Assembly (NCBI GenBank): GCA_010692645.1
Contig: JAAHGS010000004.1
Span: forward strand, 1-52,715
Direction: 5' to 3'
DNA: 52,715 nucleotides
From: Symploca sp. SIO2E9
GTDB lineage: Bacteria > Cyanobacteriota > Cyanobacteriia > Cyanobacteriales > Coleofasciculaceae
The position numbers and the translations under genes were made by a program. The notes under the pieces are model-generated. The model worked only from the letters and a program-made list of their open reading frames with translations, made no database searches and was not told where the DNA came from. Shown piece by piece: positions 26,848 to 35,502 of this stretch. The number at the start of each line of letters is the position of its first letter. Positions within the stretch are counted from its first letter, which is position 1.

Positions 26848-27279
26848 CTACTCCGAATTTTGGGTGAACACTTCGACACCGAAGAGAGTTTCAATCCAAA
26901 CCCTGGCCCCGCATGGCTTTGGATTGTCACGCCGATAAACCACCCGGCACGGTCCATGGATTTCTACTTCATGCCCGTAAGTATTGCTTTGCCCTCGCTT
27001 AACGCTAATCACCGGAGCGGGCTTCTCTTGTTTTTGATTTTGGCGAATAGTCTGCTGATTGACATGAATGATAGTCACAGGGGCAGGTCTTCTCCTGCGC
27101 CAACGGGCTTTTGGACCTCTAGTTCCCTCACTTACCTTTGGCATGCCATCAAAGAGAGGAATTATCCAAGACCTGCCAACCTTAAAGGCTCCTTGAATTC
27201 TGCCTCCTTTAAGTAACTGGCATATTCGCCTAGCAGATACACCCATCAGTCGTGCCGCTTGTGCGCTACCAACAAACAT
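26848..27279 (-). CDS. Helix-turn-helix DNA-binding protein (excisionase/MerR-like N terminus)
   Basis: A 143-residue protein. The first 45 residues form a winged helix of the excisionase type: VGSAQAARLMGVSARRICQLL, then GRIQGAFKVGRSWIIP. A basic linker (GPKARWRRRRPAP) and a C-terminal domain of unknown role with conserved-looking GHEVEIHGPCRVVYRRDNP follow. It probably regulates itself and the broken gene behind it; such pairs are frequent in mobile or accessory regions of cyanobacterial genomes. It starts just downstream of the permease gene on the same strand, so read-through from the uracil operon is possible. Confidence 0.75.
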   Translation of the reverse strand: MFVGSAQAARLMGVSARRICQLLKGGRIQGAFKVGRSWIIPLFDGMPKVSEGTRGPKARWRRRRPAPVTIIHVNQQTIRQNQKQEKPAPVISVKRGQSNTYGHEVEIHGPCRVVYRRDNPKPCGARVWIETLFGVEVFTQNSE

Positions 27280-27340
27280 TCGTTTTTAAACTATTCTTAT
27301 AGCAGTATTGTTTATTTTAAGCGTGCTGGTAGTCTTTTTG

Positions 27341-28654
27341 TCATCGCTTTGTCTCCCCATCTCCCCATCTCCCCATCTCCCCATCTCCCCCTCTATTTTT
27401 TCCCAACATCAGTGAGTAGAGTACTGCAGCTGCAATCATGCCATTTATCGGTTTAATTCCTGGTACATACCAGGCGATCGCACAAGCAATTACATAGGAA
27501 AGGAGACCTCGACGGTTATAGGCTGGTGCCTGCTTTTGTAAAGACGGAAATTTTCCCTGGTAATGTAGCCAGTAATCCGCCATGATGACCCCACCAATGG
27601 GAGGAATTAAGGTTCCAAATAGCTTCAGCAAGTAAGTCATGGGGTTATCTATGCCACCCCAAGCCAAAAATAGAGCTATAGTTACTCCCACAAACACTAG
27701 GCGATTGCGCTTTTTAGTGCGGAACAGATTAGCGCCTGCTAGTGAGAAAGAATAAATAATTTTATCCTGACTAGTCCACATATTCAGGAACAGGAACGCC
27801 AAGCCCCAGACTAATAATTCTTGCTTGGTCATTACCTGCACAATCTGTTCTGTACCATAGATTATGCTATAGCAGGCACCGCAAAATATGAGCAAACTAT
27901 TGCCCAGAAAAAAAGCAAGTAAAGTAACTTGGGCAGCTTGGCGACCATTACTGGCAAAGCGACTAAAGTTAGTTGCCTGAGTAGCACCAGAAACTAAAAC
28001 ACCGAAAATGAGGGTAATGGCTTCTTCGAGAGATAGTTGTTTTTGGGGGATTATTGCCTGTAAATCGGAGAAACCTCCAGCATCTCCGGCAGCAATACTA
28101 AGACTCCAAATCAGCAAAATTACCATAACTGGTACAGCCAAACGACTAAACCAATCCATTGCCAGATAACCCATGTATGCCGTAGTGCAGAAGGCATAGG
28201 TAAAAAAGATTATAATTAGCCAATTGAAGGATAAAGGCAGCCCTACCACTTGATTAATTAACTGGGCTATCAGAGATGAACCCCAGGCATACAAAAGAAT
28301 TTGGGGAATACCAAGAATTAAATCTACCCAGCGCGAGCCTAAGTTACCAAAACTGAAACGCGCCATTAATACTGTATTGAGACCACTATTGGCAGCAATG
28401 TATGCTATAGCTGCGGCATATACACCCACCAGTAAGTTACCCAGTAAGACGGTACGAATTAAATCAGGCCAAAAGCGATAGGCTGAACCAACAATCTCTC
28501 CTAACCACAAATTGCCCGAATATAGGGTAAAACTAATTAGCAAGGGAGCAAGGGACAAAATAGGCTGACGCGCCTCCGGTGGAACTGCACTCAGAGGATA
28601 GTCCTCATCTGCTTGCGAGCGATCAATTGACCCTGGTTCTGATGTTCTACTCAT
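27341..28654 (-). CDS. codB: NCS1-family cytosine/uracil/purine permease (CodB-like)
   Basis: A 437-residue transporter with about 12 membrane segments. NCS1 carriers bring nucleobases or hydantoins in with H+ or Na+. Family marks are SLAPLLISFTLYSGNLWLG near the start, GNLGSRWVDLILGIPQ, SGATQATNFSRFA, and the closing GTLIPPIGGVIMADYW. It is the last gene of a run with URC1, URC4 and upp on the same strand, so uracil or cytosine is the likely substrate. The final 14 or so residues ([16 protein letters not shown]) are encoded by the octamer repeat at 27353-27394, meaning that the original C terminus has been replaced or extended. Substrate is inferred. Confidence 0.88.
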   Translation of the reverse strand: MSRTSEPGSIDRSQADEDYPLSAVPPEARQPILSLAPLLISFTLYSGNLWLGEIVGSAYRFWPDLIRTVLLGNLLVGVYAAAIAYIAANSGLNTVLMARFSFGNLGSRWVDLILGIPQILLYAWGSSLIAQLINQVVGLPLSFNWLIIIFFTYAFCTTAYMGYLAMDWFSRLAVPVMVILLIWSLSIAAGDAGGFSDLQAIIPQKQLSLEEAITLIFGVLVSGATQATNFSRFASNGRQAAQVTLLAFFLGNSLLIFCGACYSIIYGTEQIVQVMTKQELLVWGLAFLFLNMWTSQDKIIYSFSLAGANLFRTKKRNRLVFVGVTIALFLAWGGIDNPMTYLLKLFGTLIPPIGGVIMADYWLHYQGKFPSLQKQAPAYNRRGLLSYVIACAIAWYVPGIKPINGMIAAAVLYSLMLGKNRGGDGEMGRWGDGETKR

Positions 28655-28728
28655 CGAGTCTTTTGCATTGCCATCTAATATAGATAAGTTTTAAGCAAAC
28701 AATCAAAAATAATAAATGTTTTATTGTC

Positions 28729-28753
28729 ACTTATTACTTATTACTTATTACTT
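28729..28753. repeat. TTACTTA heptamer repeat
   Basis: Three to four copies of the heptamer lie in the short gap between upp and the permease gene, downstream of upp. Confidence 0.8.
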
Positions 28754-28791
28754 CAAGTCAGACTATTTGTAGCATTCTGTTTCTATGTAAT

Positions 28792-29427
28792 CTATTTTGT
28801 CCCGTAGAGCCTGTCACCTACATCCCCCATTCCAGGGACAATATAGCCATGCTCGTCCAATTTATGATCAATGGCGGCTGTATAGATGGGCACATCTGGG
28901 TGCTGCTGTTGGAAATATTCAACCCCCTCTGGTGCTGCCAACAAGCATAAAAACTTGATTGATAGAGGGTCAAATTCTTTTATTCTGTCAACCGCGGCAA
29001 CTGCCGAATTACCTGTTGCTAGCATTGGATCAACCACCAAGATATCCCGCTGTTCTAGTCCCTGGGGAAGTTTCAAATAATATTCAATGGGAACAAGGGT
29101 AGTAGGATCACGGTATAACCCAATATGTCCCACACGCGCTGAGGGCATCAGTTCTAGAATTCCGTCCAACAAACCCTGTCCCGCCCGCATAATTGAAACA
29201 ATTACCATCTTCTTTTCCGAGGCAAGCATCGGAGCAACCATCGGGGCAATTGGTGTCTCGATAGTTTCGTATTTGAGAGGCAAATCACGTGTCACTTCAT
29301 AGGCCAACAAAATTCCTACCTCTTTAATAAGTCGGCGAAATTTGGCTGTGCTAGTTTGCCCCTGACGCATTAGCGTTAACTTATGCTGTACAAATGGATG
29401 ATTAATTACCCTGACTGGAGCACTCAT
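28792..29427 (-). CDS. upp: Uracil phosphoribosyltransferase
   Basis: A 211-residue cytosolic enzyme that converts uracil and PRPP into UMP. The PRPP-binding loop [12 protein letters not shown] and the uracil-binding tail [18 protein letters not shown] are both present, and length is typical. Its ATG overlaps the last base of the URC4 stop codon, so translation is coupled. In yeast uracil catabolism (URC pathway) a uracil phosphoribosyltransferase is a required step, and bacterial URC1/URC4 clusters commonly include one. Here it can serve either salvage or catabolism. Confidence 0.97.
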   Translation of the reverse strand: MSAPVRVINHPFVQHKLTLMRQGQTSTAKFRRLIKEVGILLAYEVTRDLPLKYETIETPIAPMVAPMLASEKKMVIVSIMRAGQGLLDGILELMPSARVGHIGLYRDPTTLVPIEYYLKLPQGLEQRDILVVDPMLATGNSAVAAVDRIKEFDPLSIKFLCLLAAPEGVEYFQQQHPDVPIYTAAIDHKLDEHGYIVPGMGDVGDRLYGTK

Positions 29428-30752
29428 TAAAATACTGTCCCATCGCTCTTAATCTGTAGTGGGGGAGAACCATCCACTCTCAACTGAGTTGCAAGCTTTC
29501 TTCCGGCTGTCCAGGTTCCTCCTTGTAAAATTTTCACTAGTGGTAACTTTTGCGGACTCATCTTCAGTTGTTGTCTGATTGCTGCCGCAATTGAGTCTAA
29601 CAGACTAACAGTTAGTGCGCGCCATTCAACAATTGCCACAGAACCTGGTAACTGAGGTTCCTTTAAAATCGAGGTATCCTTTAATTTCAATAACCCTAAA
29701 TCCAAACATAAACCACCATTGCGATATTCTGGTAAGCCTGTTAGCTGCTCGAGTTCGGTAATTTCCATACCTAGTTCCTGTAGTGGCTCGAAAAGGGAGT
29801 AAGTTAACCACTGGCAGAGTTTATGAAAGGGAACGTAGTGCTCGCTATCATCTTCCACTTTAAAAGCAGGATGCAGCCAAACATCACCTAAATTTACATT
29901 AGCGATCGCTAGTCTTCCTGGCCAGATGTTTCCTAATCCTTCTAAGACAGCAGTTAAAATCTTACTAGCAGACAGTTGACTTTTTGCCAGGGATGGCTTT
30001 TGAAGTTTCTCTGTTGCTTGTATTCCCCAGCCTGCGACTCCTGTTGTCGATAATGGGAAAGAAGAAGGGGGACTAGTTGATAAATCCAGTAAATATTTAA
30101 CTAAATTACCGGGGCGCGGGTGACTTTTGCCAAACATTTGGGGGAATCCTGATAGAGACTGCCCTAAACGTTGTAACAGTGACAATCTGCCTTCAATACC
30201 TAGAAGCAAATTATCTTGATTCACCTGGAATCCCTGAGCTAAGTTTTCTAAGGTTAAGCTTTTTAAGGCTTGGGCATCGGCTTGTAGAGGATATGCTGGG
30301 TCACTGGAAAAAGTGCCTTGACAAAACATCCGGAAGCTTGCTACCGCTAAACCTTCAGAACGACGAAATACTAGTCCAGTTTCCGATTCGTGATACTGCC
30401 AATCAGCGCCAGCACCGGCATCTAGTAAGACACTGACAATTACTAGGTCAAACTTGGTTTGTGCTATCTCCAGGGGTGTTAGTCCTGCCAATTTCTGCTC
30501 TAGCTCAGCCAGACGCGGGATATTATCAACTTCAAAATGTCGCCAGCGACTGTGAAAGGGGATATTCAAATCTGGGTATTGTTCCTGTATCACCTCGATG
30601 ACGTAACTAGCAACTTTGTCTAGCTGACTTAAATCACAGTAAAAGTAAGGTAAAGAGTCAGTACAGGCTAGTTTAAAAAGGCGATCGCATCGTTCTCTAA
30701 TTGCTACTGGTGTTCTCAAGTACGTGATCAGTTGCTGTTGGGCATTATTCAC
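29427..30752 (-). CDS. urc4: URC4/Urg3 family protein (DUF1688), uracil catabolism
   Basis: A 441-residue protein of the DUF1688 family. URC4 is genetically required for uracil degradation in Lachancea kluyveri; its reaction is not firmly established. Visible family segments are [63 protein letters not shown], and [15 protein letters not shown] then [17 protein letters not shown]. It overlaps upp and follows URC1 on the same strand, which strongly supports the assignment. Heptamer repeats and a hairpin separate it from URC1. Confidence 0.9.
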   Translation of the reverse strand: MNNAQQQLITYLRTPVAIRERCDRLFKLACTDSLPYFYCDLSQLDKVASYVIEVIQEQYPDLNIPFHSRWRHFEVDNIPRLAELEQKLAGLTPLEIAQTKFDLVIVSVLLDAGAGADWQYHESETGLVFRRSEGLAVASFRMFCQGTFSSDPAYPLQADAQALKSLTLENLAQGFQVNQDNLLLGIEGRLSLLQRLGQSLSGFPQMFGKSHPRPGNLVKYLLDLSTSPPSSFPLSTTGVAGWGIQATEKLQKPSLAKSQLSASKILTAVLEGLGNIWPGRLAIANVNLGDVWLHPAFKVEDDSEHYVPFHKLCQWLTYSLFEPLQELGMEITELEQLTGLPEYRNGGLCLDLGLLKLKDTSILKEPQLPGSVAIVEWRALTVSLLDSIAAAIRQQLKMSPQKLPLVKILQGGTWTAGRKLATQLRVDGSPPLQIKSDGTVF

Positions 30753-30773
30753 AAATACTAACCTTAGAGTAGA

Positions 30774-30832
30774 AATAAGTAATAAGTAATAAGTAATAAG
30801 TAATAAATTTTCTTGTTCTTACTTATTACTTA
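30774..30832. repeat. AAGTAAT heptamer repeats upstream of URC4
   Basis: About five copies at 30774-30807 and two more in inverted orientation (TTACTTATTACTTA, 30819-30832) can fold on each other into a stem. They occupy the URC4 leader and may affect its expression. Confidence 0.75.
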
Positions 30833-30923
30833 CAATACTGACAACTGTTGACTGAAAACAGGGGATTTCTTAACGGGTAAGGGCAGAATTAATTATTCAG
30901 TTCCCCTTTTTTATCGGAGTCGA

Positions 30924-30956
30924 CTTTGGGAAGGGTTTTAAATCCTCTTCCCAAAG
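30924..30956. terminator. Hairpin between URC1 and URC4
   Basis: CTTTGGGAAG (30924-30933) pairs perfectly with CTTCCCAAAG (30947-30956) around a 13-nt loop. It lies just beyond the URC1 stop on the minus strand. There is no clean T tract in that direction, so it may attenuate or protect RNA rather than terminate. Confidence 0.5.
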
Positions 30957-30991
30957 CTTAACTCTTAAGAATAACCCTATTTAGTTAAATC

Positions 30992-32260
30992 TCAACTAGG
31001 TAGCAGAGAACGCCCTTTAATGCCAGCTAGGGCAATATCATCTGGTGCGTCTTTTTCACTGTAGTAACCAGCGGCTGTCTTGGCAGCAATTTCCACTTGG
31101 GCATCGGCGGGAATCAATTCTTCTGGAATTGGGATGCGTTTGACAATCTTGATCCCGGAGTTGACGATTGCCTGGTACTTCATATCGCTCATCGAGATAA
31201 AACTGTCAATCCGCGTAATTCCCAGCCAATGGAGTACATCAGGCATTAGTTCTTGGAATCGCATATCTTGGACGCCAGCAACACACTCCGTGCGGTTAAA
31301 GTAGGCATCGGCGCGGTCGCCTCCTTGCTGGCGTTTGCGGGCATTGTATACTAAAAACTTGGTAACCTCACCCAAGGCTCGACCTTCTTTGCGGAAGTAG
31401 ACTAAGGCCCCAGCACCGCCGCCCTGTGCAGTTCTAGCGCAGACCTCAAGACCATGCACCAGATAAGGACGACAGGTGCAGATATCGGAACCAAAAACAT
31501 CTGAACCGTTGCATTCGTCATGTACCCGCACAGCTAATTGTCGTTTGGGGTCAGTAATTGCTGCTATATCACCCAGTAAATAAACAGTAATGCCGCCAAT
31601 AGGGGGTAAGAATACTTGTAAATCTGGGCGCGTGACTAATTCCGGAAACATGCCGCCAGTTTGCTGAAAGAGGGCATGGCGCAAGTCACTTTCCTCAACG
31701 TTGAGTCGATTAGCAACTCCTGGCAGATACCAGACTGGGTCAATTGCTACTTTATTTACAACTAAACTGCCGTCATTTTTGACAACTAGACCATCCTTCA
31801 ACAAATCCCCTTTGGCTATAGCCTCTTGGAGTTCTGGCATTTTAATATGGGCTTGAGTAACAGCAATGGTGGGTCGAATGTCGTATCCCTGCTCATACAA
31901 GTCGGCATAAGCCTCATGTACCATTGCGCCAAAGGGGTCTAGGGAGACAATACGATTGCTATCTGCCCAACTGGGATGAGGTCCAATGACAGTAGTGGGA
32001 GCAGTGTTGGTAAGATCAGCAAGATGATTTGGTTGGAGCGCTCCGCTGGCAACTGCTAAGGCGCGATAGATTGAATATGAGCCGGAATGAGTACCAATAA
32101 CATTGCGATGAGCTTGGTTTCTTAAGGTTCCCACAATGGGGCCTCGTTGCAGGGGGGAGCTGTCTCCCCAACGAATTGGTAAGGATTTCGTCGAGTAACG
32201 ACCTGGGTGAGATGTTAAAACAATATGCTTGGGCTTGGTAATAGTGTTCGTTTGTTGCAT
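30992..32260 (-). CDS. urc1: URC1: GTP cyclohydrolase II-like protein of uracil catabolism
   Basis: A 422-residue protein of the GTP cyclohydrolase II superfamily. The RibA zinc motif C-x10-C-x-C is kept (Cys250, Cys261, Cys263 in HDECNGSDVFGSDICTC), as is a diverged YFRKEGRALGE loop. There is an N-terminal extension of some 220 residues absent from ordinary RibA, and the C-terminal Arg/Tyr region of RibA is not evident. This is the URC1 architecture; URC1 opens the uridine-nucleotide ring in the yeast URC pathway (known from fungi, inferred here). Together with URC4, upp and the permease downstream it makes a complete-looking core cluster. It is probably not the riboflavin enzyme. Confidence 0.9.
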   Translation of the reverse strand: MQQTNTITKPKHIVLTSHPGRYSTKSLPIRWGDSSPLQRGPIVGTLRNQAHRNVIGTHSGSYSIYRALAVASGALQPNHLADLTNTAPTTVIGPHPSWADSNRIVSLDPFGAMVHEAYADLYEQGYDIRPTIAVTQAHIKMPELQEAIAKGDLLKDGLVVKNDGSLVVNKVAIDPVWYLPGVANRLNVEESDLRHALFQQTGGMFPELVTRPDLQVFLPPIGGITVYLLGDIAAITDPKRQLAVRVHDECNGSDVFGSDICTCRPYLVHGLEVCARTAQGGGAGALVYFRKEGRALGEVTKFLVYNARKRQQGGDRADAYFNRTECVAGVQDMRFQELMPDVLHWLGITRIDSFISMSDMKYQAIVNSGIKIVKRIPIPEELIPADAQVEIAAKTAAGYYSEKDAPDDIALAGIKGRSLLPS

Positions 32261-32739
32261 GATTCCTATTAAGTAGATTGCACCCTGATTTACCGAATGT
32301 TAGCTAGTACTTAACCTCGGTTGATTATTGAAATAGGTTCCCATCATAGCAACCTGTTTTTAGCTACATATGTATCTTTATAGGCAGATTGCTTGTCCGC
32401 ATATGTATCTTGATAAGCAGATTGCTTGTTAGCAACTGATCAATCGAATTGCCTGCCAACAACTCCAGTAGGAAAACTATAATCATTGCTCAAGGTCTTC
32501 CTTTTGTCAAGTCATTGTCTCTGTTTTGGTCACGATTGCTACCTAAGGAGATGGGGAGATAGGGGAGGGGGAGATGGGGAAATGATATTAATTAACCATT
32601 CGTCTCCTAAACTCTTAACTCCTGCGTTTCTAGAAACGGTCGAAAGTGCCATTTAGATGCATAATAGCTGACTAGGTTTTAGGGAATAGGGAGTAGGTAA
32701 ACTAGGGAGGGAATTGACTAGTGGTGTTGTTCAAAACTA
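32261..32739. other. Divergent intergenic region upstream of URC1 and the glycosyltransferase
   Basis: This 479-bp stretch lies between two divergent genes. It holds a direct repeat pair at 32367-32430 and an octamer repeat at 32549-32581. No further gene is seen. Confidence 0.45.
32367..32430. promoter_or_regulatory. Two tandem 31-bp direct repeats upstream of URC1
   Basis: CATATGTATCTT-n-ATA-n-GCAG followed by ATTGCTTGT occurs twice with a 33-bp period (32367-32397 and 32400-32430) and only about two mismatches. It lies about 110-170 bp upstream of URC1. Three helical turns between copies would place two regulator molecules on one face of DNA. No palindrome or known box is recognised. Confidence 0.45.
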
Positions 32740-34449
32740 ATGTTGCTTAACAAGCGAACACTGAAGGAGCATTGGCTGCGAAATTTAATCGCAATCCTCT
32801 TAGTACTGGGAATATTTTTCCGATTTTATAACCTTGAGCGGAAGGTTTACTGGTACGATGAGACGATGACCTCGTTGCGTATTTCTGGTTACAGGCAAAC
32901 TGAGTTAGTACAACAGGTTTTTGATGGTCGCCCCATCAGTGTTGGACAGTTGCTGGAGCAGTACCAATATCCAAATCGTACTAAGAATCTCGCTAACACC
33001 CTCAATGTCTTAACTGGCAACCCAGAACATTCGCCTCTGTATTATTTGATGGCTCGGTTTTGGTTACAGATATTTGGCAATTCTATAGTTACCATCAGAG
33101 CTTTATCAGCAGTGATTAGTCTGTTGGCAATTCCCTGCGTTTATTGGCTTTGTCGAGAACTTTTCAGTTCCTCTGTAACTTCTTGGATAGGAGTTACTAT
33201 AATTGCTATTTCTCCCTTCCATGTTCTCTATGCTCAGGAAGCACGGGAATATAGCCTCTGGATTGTTACCATCTTATTTTCCTCTGCATCGCTACTACGG
33301 GCAAAGCGTCTTAATAATTGGTCAAGTTGGGGAATTTATGGGCTAAGTGTAGCTCTAGGACTTTATGCCCATCCCTTTTCTGGATTTGTTTTGTTGGGAC
33401 ATGGAATTTATGTATTATTAACTGCAACTCGCCGATGGAGTAAGCAAATTGTAGCTTATTTGCTCTCATCAATAGTGGGTTTGCTACTATTTCTACCTTG
33501 GATGGCGATTGTTATTGCTAATTTCTCTAAATTTTTGGACAATACAGCCTCTGTTAACGTCAGTCGTTCAGGTTTTTTGCCTCTATTTTGGGGATTAAAT
33601 TTAAGCCGTATTTTCTTAGATTTTAACCAAGGAACTAGTCCCTTTAGTCCACTACACTATCTGACTGCTTTCTTGGCAATATATGCTCTTTACCATCTCT
33701 GGCGACACACTCCCTTAAAAACTTGGCTATTCATTGTTACCCTAATTGGGGTGACAGGAACTGCAATTATTGCACCAGATTTGATTTTAGGTGGTCGTCG
33801 TTCTAGTATTACTCGTTATGCGATTCCTTGTTATCTTGGTATTCAGATTGCTGTTGCCTATTTAATCTCTAGTAAATGTCTAGGTATTAATTCTTTCGGA
33901 GATGGGGAGATGGGGAGATGGGGAGACGCCCAGACGCCCAGACGCGGAGATGGGGAGATGGGGAGATGGGGAGACGCCCAGACGCCCAGACGCGGAGATG
34001 GGGAGATGGGGAGAAAGAGGGATAAGCAGATACTAAGTTTAAGTACCACAGAGCATCATCAGCGCTGGCAGTATGTGGCAATTGTTCTGATTATTAGTGG
34101 TGTTCTTTCCTGTGGGGTAAGTTCTCAAATTCCTGTTTGGTGGCACAAGAGTTATGCAAAAAGTCGATATAATCCTCAGATAGTTCGCATAGTTAATCAA
34201 GCAGAACAACCACTGTTGATTAGCAATGAAATTCCTGGTAGAGTTATGTCTCTTTGCCATTGGCTTAAACCTGATGTTCAGTTACAGTTAGTAGTTGAAC
34301 CAAATATCCCTGAGATTGATGAAGGTTTTAAGAATCTATTCTTATATCGACCTTCTGAAGCTTTGAAGCAGGGAATTGAAGAAAAATATAATTCTCAATT
34401 AGAGCCTGCTTATAAGTCTTGGCTTTGGAGATTGGAGAACAGGGAATGA
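32740..34449 (+). CDS. Family 39-like membrane glycosyltransferase with repeat-encoded insert
   Basis: A 569-residue multi-pass membrane protein of the GT39/ArnT-like superfamily, which uses polyprenyl-phosphate sugars on the outer face of the membrane. The first loop shows the conserved acidic pair in YWYDETMTS (about 45), followed by HSPLYYLMARFWLQ and IRALSAVISLLAIP and about ten membrane helices. Residues about 386-430 are encoded by an octamer repeat ([16 protein letters not shown] units) inserted in frame between two membrane helices, so the protein keeps its C-terminal domain. The gene overlaps the FGE-like gene by 4 bp (ATGA). It likely modifies a surface lipid, glycan or protein; the substrate is unknown. 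Confidence 0.85.
   Translation: MLLNKRTLKEHWLRNLIAILLVLGIFFRFYNLERKVYWYDETMTSLRISGYRQTELVQQVFDGRPISVGQLLEQYQYPNRTKNLANTLNVLTGNPEHSPLYYLMARFWLQIFGNSIVTIRALSAVISLLAIPCVYWLCRELFSSSVTSWIGVTIIAISPFHVLYAQEAREYSLWIVTILFSSASLLRAKRLNNWSSWGIYGLSVALGLYAHPFSGFVLLGHGIYVLLTATRRWSKQIVAYLLSSIVGLLLFLPWMAIVIANFSKFLDNTASVNVSRSGFLPLFWGLNLSRIFLDFNQGTSPFSPLHYLTAFLAIYALYHLWRHTPLKTWLFIVTLIGVTGTAIIAPDLILGGRRSSITRYAIPCYLGIQIAVAYLISSKCLGINSFGDGEMGRWGDAQTPRRGDGEMGRWGDAQTPRRGDGEMGRKRDKQILSLSTTEHHQRWQYVAIVLIISGVLSCGVSSQIPVWWHKSYAKSRYNPQIVRIVNQAEQPLLISNEIPGRVMSLCHWLKPDVQLQLVVEPNIPEIDEGFKNLFLYRPSEALKQGIEEKYNSQLEPAYKSWLWRLENRE
33897..34014. repeat. Octamer tandem repeat inside the glycosyltransferase gene
   Basis: GGAGATGG units alternate with the string GACGCCCAGACGC as a higher-order repeat, present about two and a half times. 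The array keeps the reading frame and encodes a hydrophilic, charged stretch. Confidence 0.85.
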
Positions 34450-35447
34450 CGAGGAAAGCTGCTCACTCAATTAGATATTTGTACAAGCTACAAAATCTAG
34501 TTATCCTAGGGTTAGTAATTACTGTAATTGCCTTGGTGACTGCCCTTTTAGTAATCGCTATTTTAGTTACTATTGGTTTAAATTTTAATAAATCTAATTT
34601 CCCAGTTCAAGCAATTACCCGCAGCCGATGTCAAGTTGATCAGGAGTTTATATTTATTCCGGCAGGAAATTTTATTGCTGGTAGTAATAGTGCCGAAAGA
34701 GATTATGCTTATCGTATTTCTGCTATAGCTGCAGCTTCTAAACCGGAATTAGTAACCCAAGCGGAGCAACAGTTACGGAATAAGCGCTGGTTTGCTTGGG
34801 AGTCGCCTCAACAGGTACTATCACTTCCGGCTTTTTGCATAAGTCGTAATTTAGTAACCAATGCCGAATACCAAGCTTTTGTCAAAGCTACAGGGTATCC
34901 TATACCAGGAATTTCTGAAAAAGAGTATCAACAGCAAGGATTTCTTGTCCATTCCTATAGCGCAGTTAAGCCCTTTCTCTGGCAAAATGGCAACTATCCT
35001 CCAGGAGAAGCTAATTATCCCGTTGTCTTAGTTTCTTACGAAGATGCCCTTGCCTTTGCTGCTTGGCGAGGACAGCAAGATAATTACACTTATAGTTTAC
35101 CTAGTGCCCAGCAATGGGAAAAGGCTGCTCGTGGTACTAATGGGAGTTACTTTCCCTGGGGAAATCAATGGCAAGCAGAGGCTACCAACTGGAGTGGAAG
35201 TGGTAAATGGCACACTAGTGCGATCGCTTCTTATCCTCTCAGTCGTAGTCCCTATGGAGTTGAGGATATGGCTGGTAATGTCTTTGAGTATACTTCAACT
35301 TTGGGGCAATTTAACCTCAAGAAGGCAGCTGTAATGAAAGGATGTTCCTGGGATGATTTGCCTGGTTTCTGTAGAGGTGCTTATCAACACACTCGTCCAA
35401 TTCAATCTCGTCATATTTTATTTGGATTTCGCCTGGTGCGAGAATAG
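34446..35447 (+). CDS. Formylglycine-generating-enzyme-like (SUMF1/FGE-sulfatase domain) membrane protein
   Basis: A 333-residue protein with one N-terminal membrane helix (LVILGLVITVIALVTALLV, about 18-40) and a periplasmic FGE-sulfatase domain. Domain marks are FIFIPAGNFIAGS, PAFCISRNLVTNAEYQAFV, YPVVLVSYEDALAFAAWRG, YSLPSAQQWEKAARG, FPWGN, YGVEDMAGNVFEYTS and the final HILFGFRLVRE. I chose ATG 34446 because it overlaps the stop of the glycosyltransferase (ATGA) and has GGAGAACAGGGA just upstream; an ATG at 34419 would lie deeper in that gene. True FGE uses a Cys pair or copper to oxidise sulfatase Cys, and such a pair is not evident, so it may be a binding or other-modification homolog. 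Confidence 0.85.
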   Translation: MTRKAAHSIRYLYKLQNLVILGLVITVIALVTALLVIAILVTIGLNFNKSNFPVQAITRSRCQVDQEFIFIPAGNFIAGSNSAERDYAYRISAIAAASKPELVTQAEQQLRNKRWFAWESPQQVLSLPAFCISRNLVTNAEYQAFVKATGYPIPGISEKEYQQQGFLVHSYSAVKPFLWQNGNYPPGEANYPVVLVSYEDALAFAAWRGQQDNYTYSLPSAQQWEKAARGTNGSYFPWGNQWQAEATNWSGSGKWHTSAIASYPLSRSPYGVEDMAGNVFEYTSTLGQFNLKKAAVMKGCSWDDLPGFCRGAYQHTRPIQSRHILFGFRLVRE

Positions 35448-35502
35448 ATTCCTTTAATTAACAAATGTTTTTGTTGTCACTATTCCTTGAAGGTAAAACA
35501 AG

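Noticed and set aside
30992-32260. Riboflavin gene ribA
   Set aside because: The long N-terminal extension, the diverged active-site loop and the URC4/upp neighbours fit URC1 better.
32480-32520. Strong promoter for URC1 from TTGACA on the minus strand
   Set aside because: The nearest TATAGT is 23 bp away, too far for a standard spacer, so the match is not convincing.
33858-34081. Minus-strand frames opposite the glycosyltransferase repeat
   Set aside because: They exist only because the octamer repeat is open on both strands.
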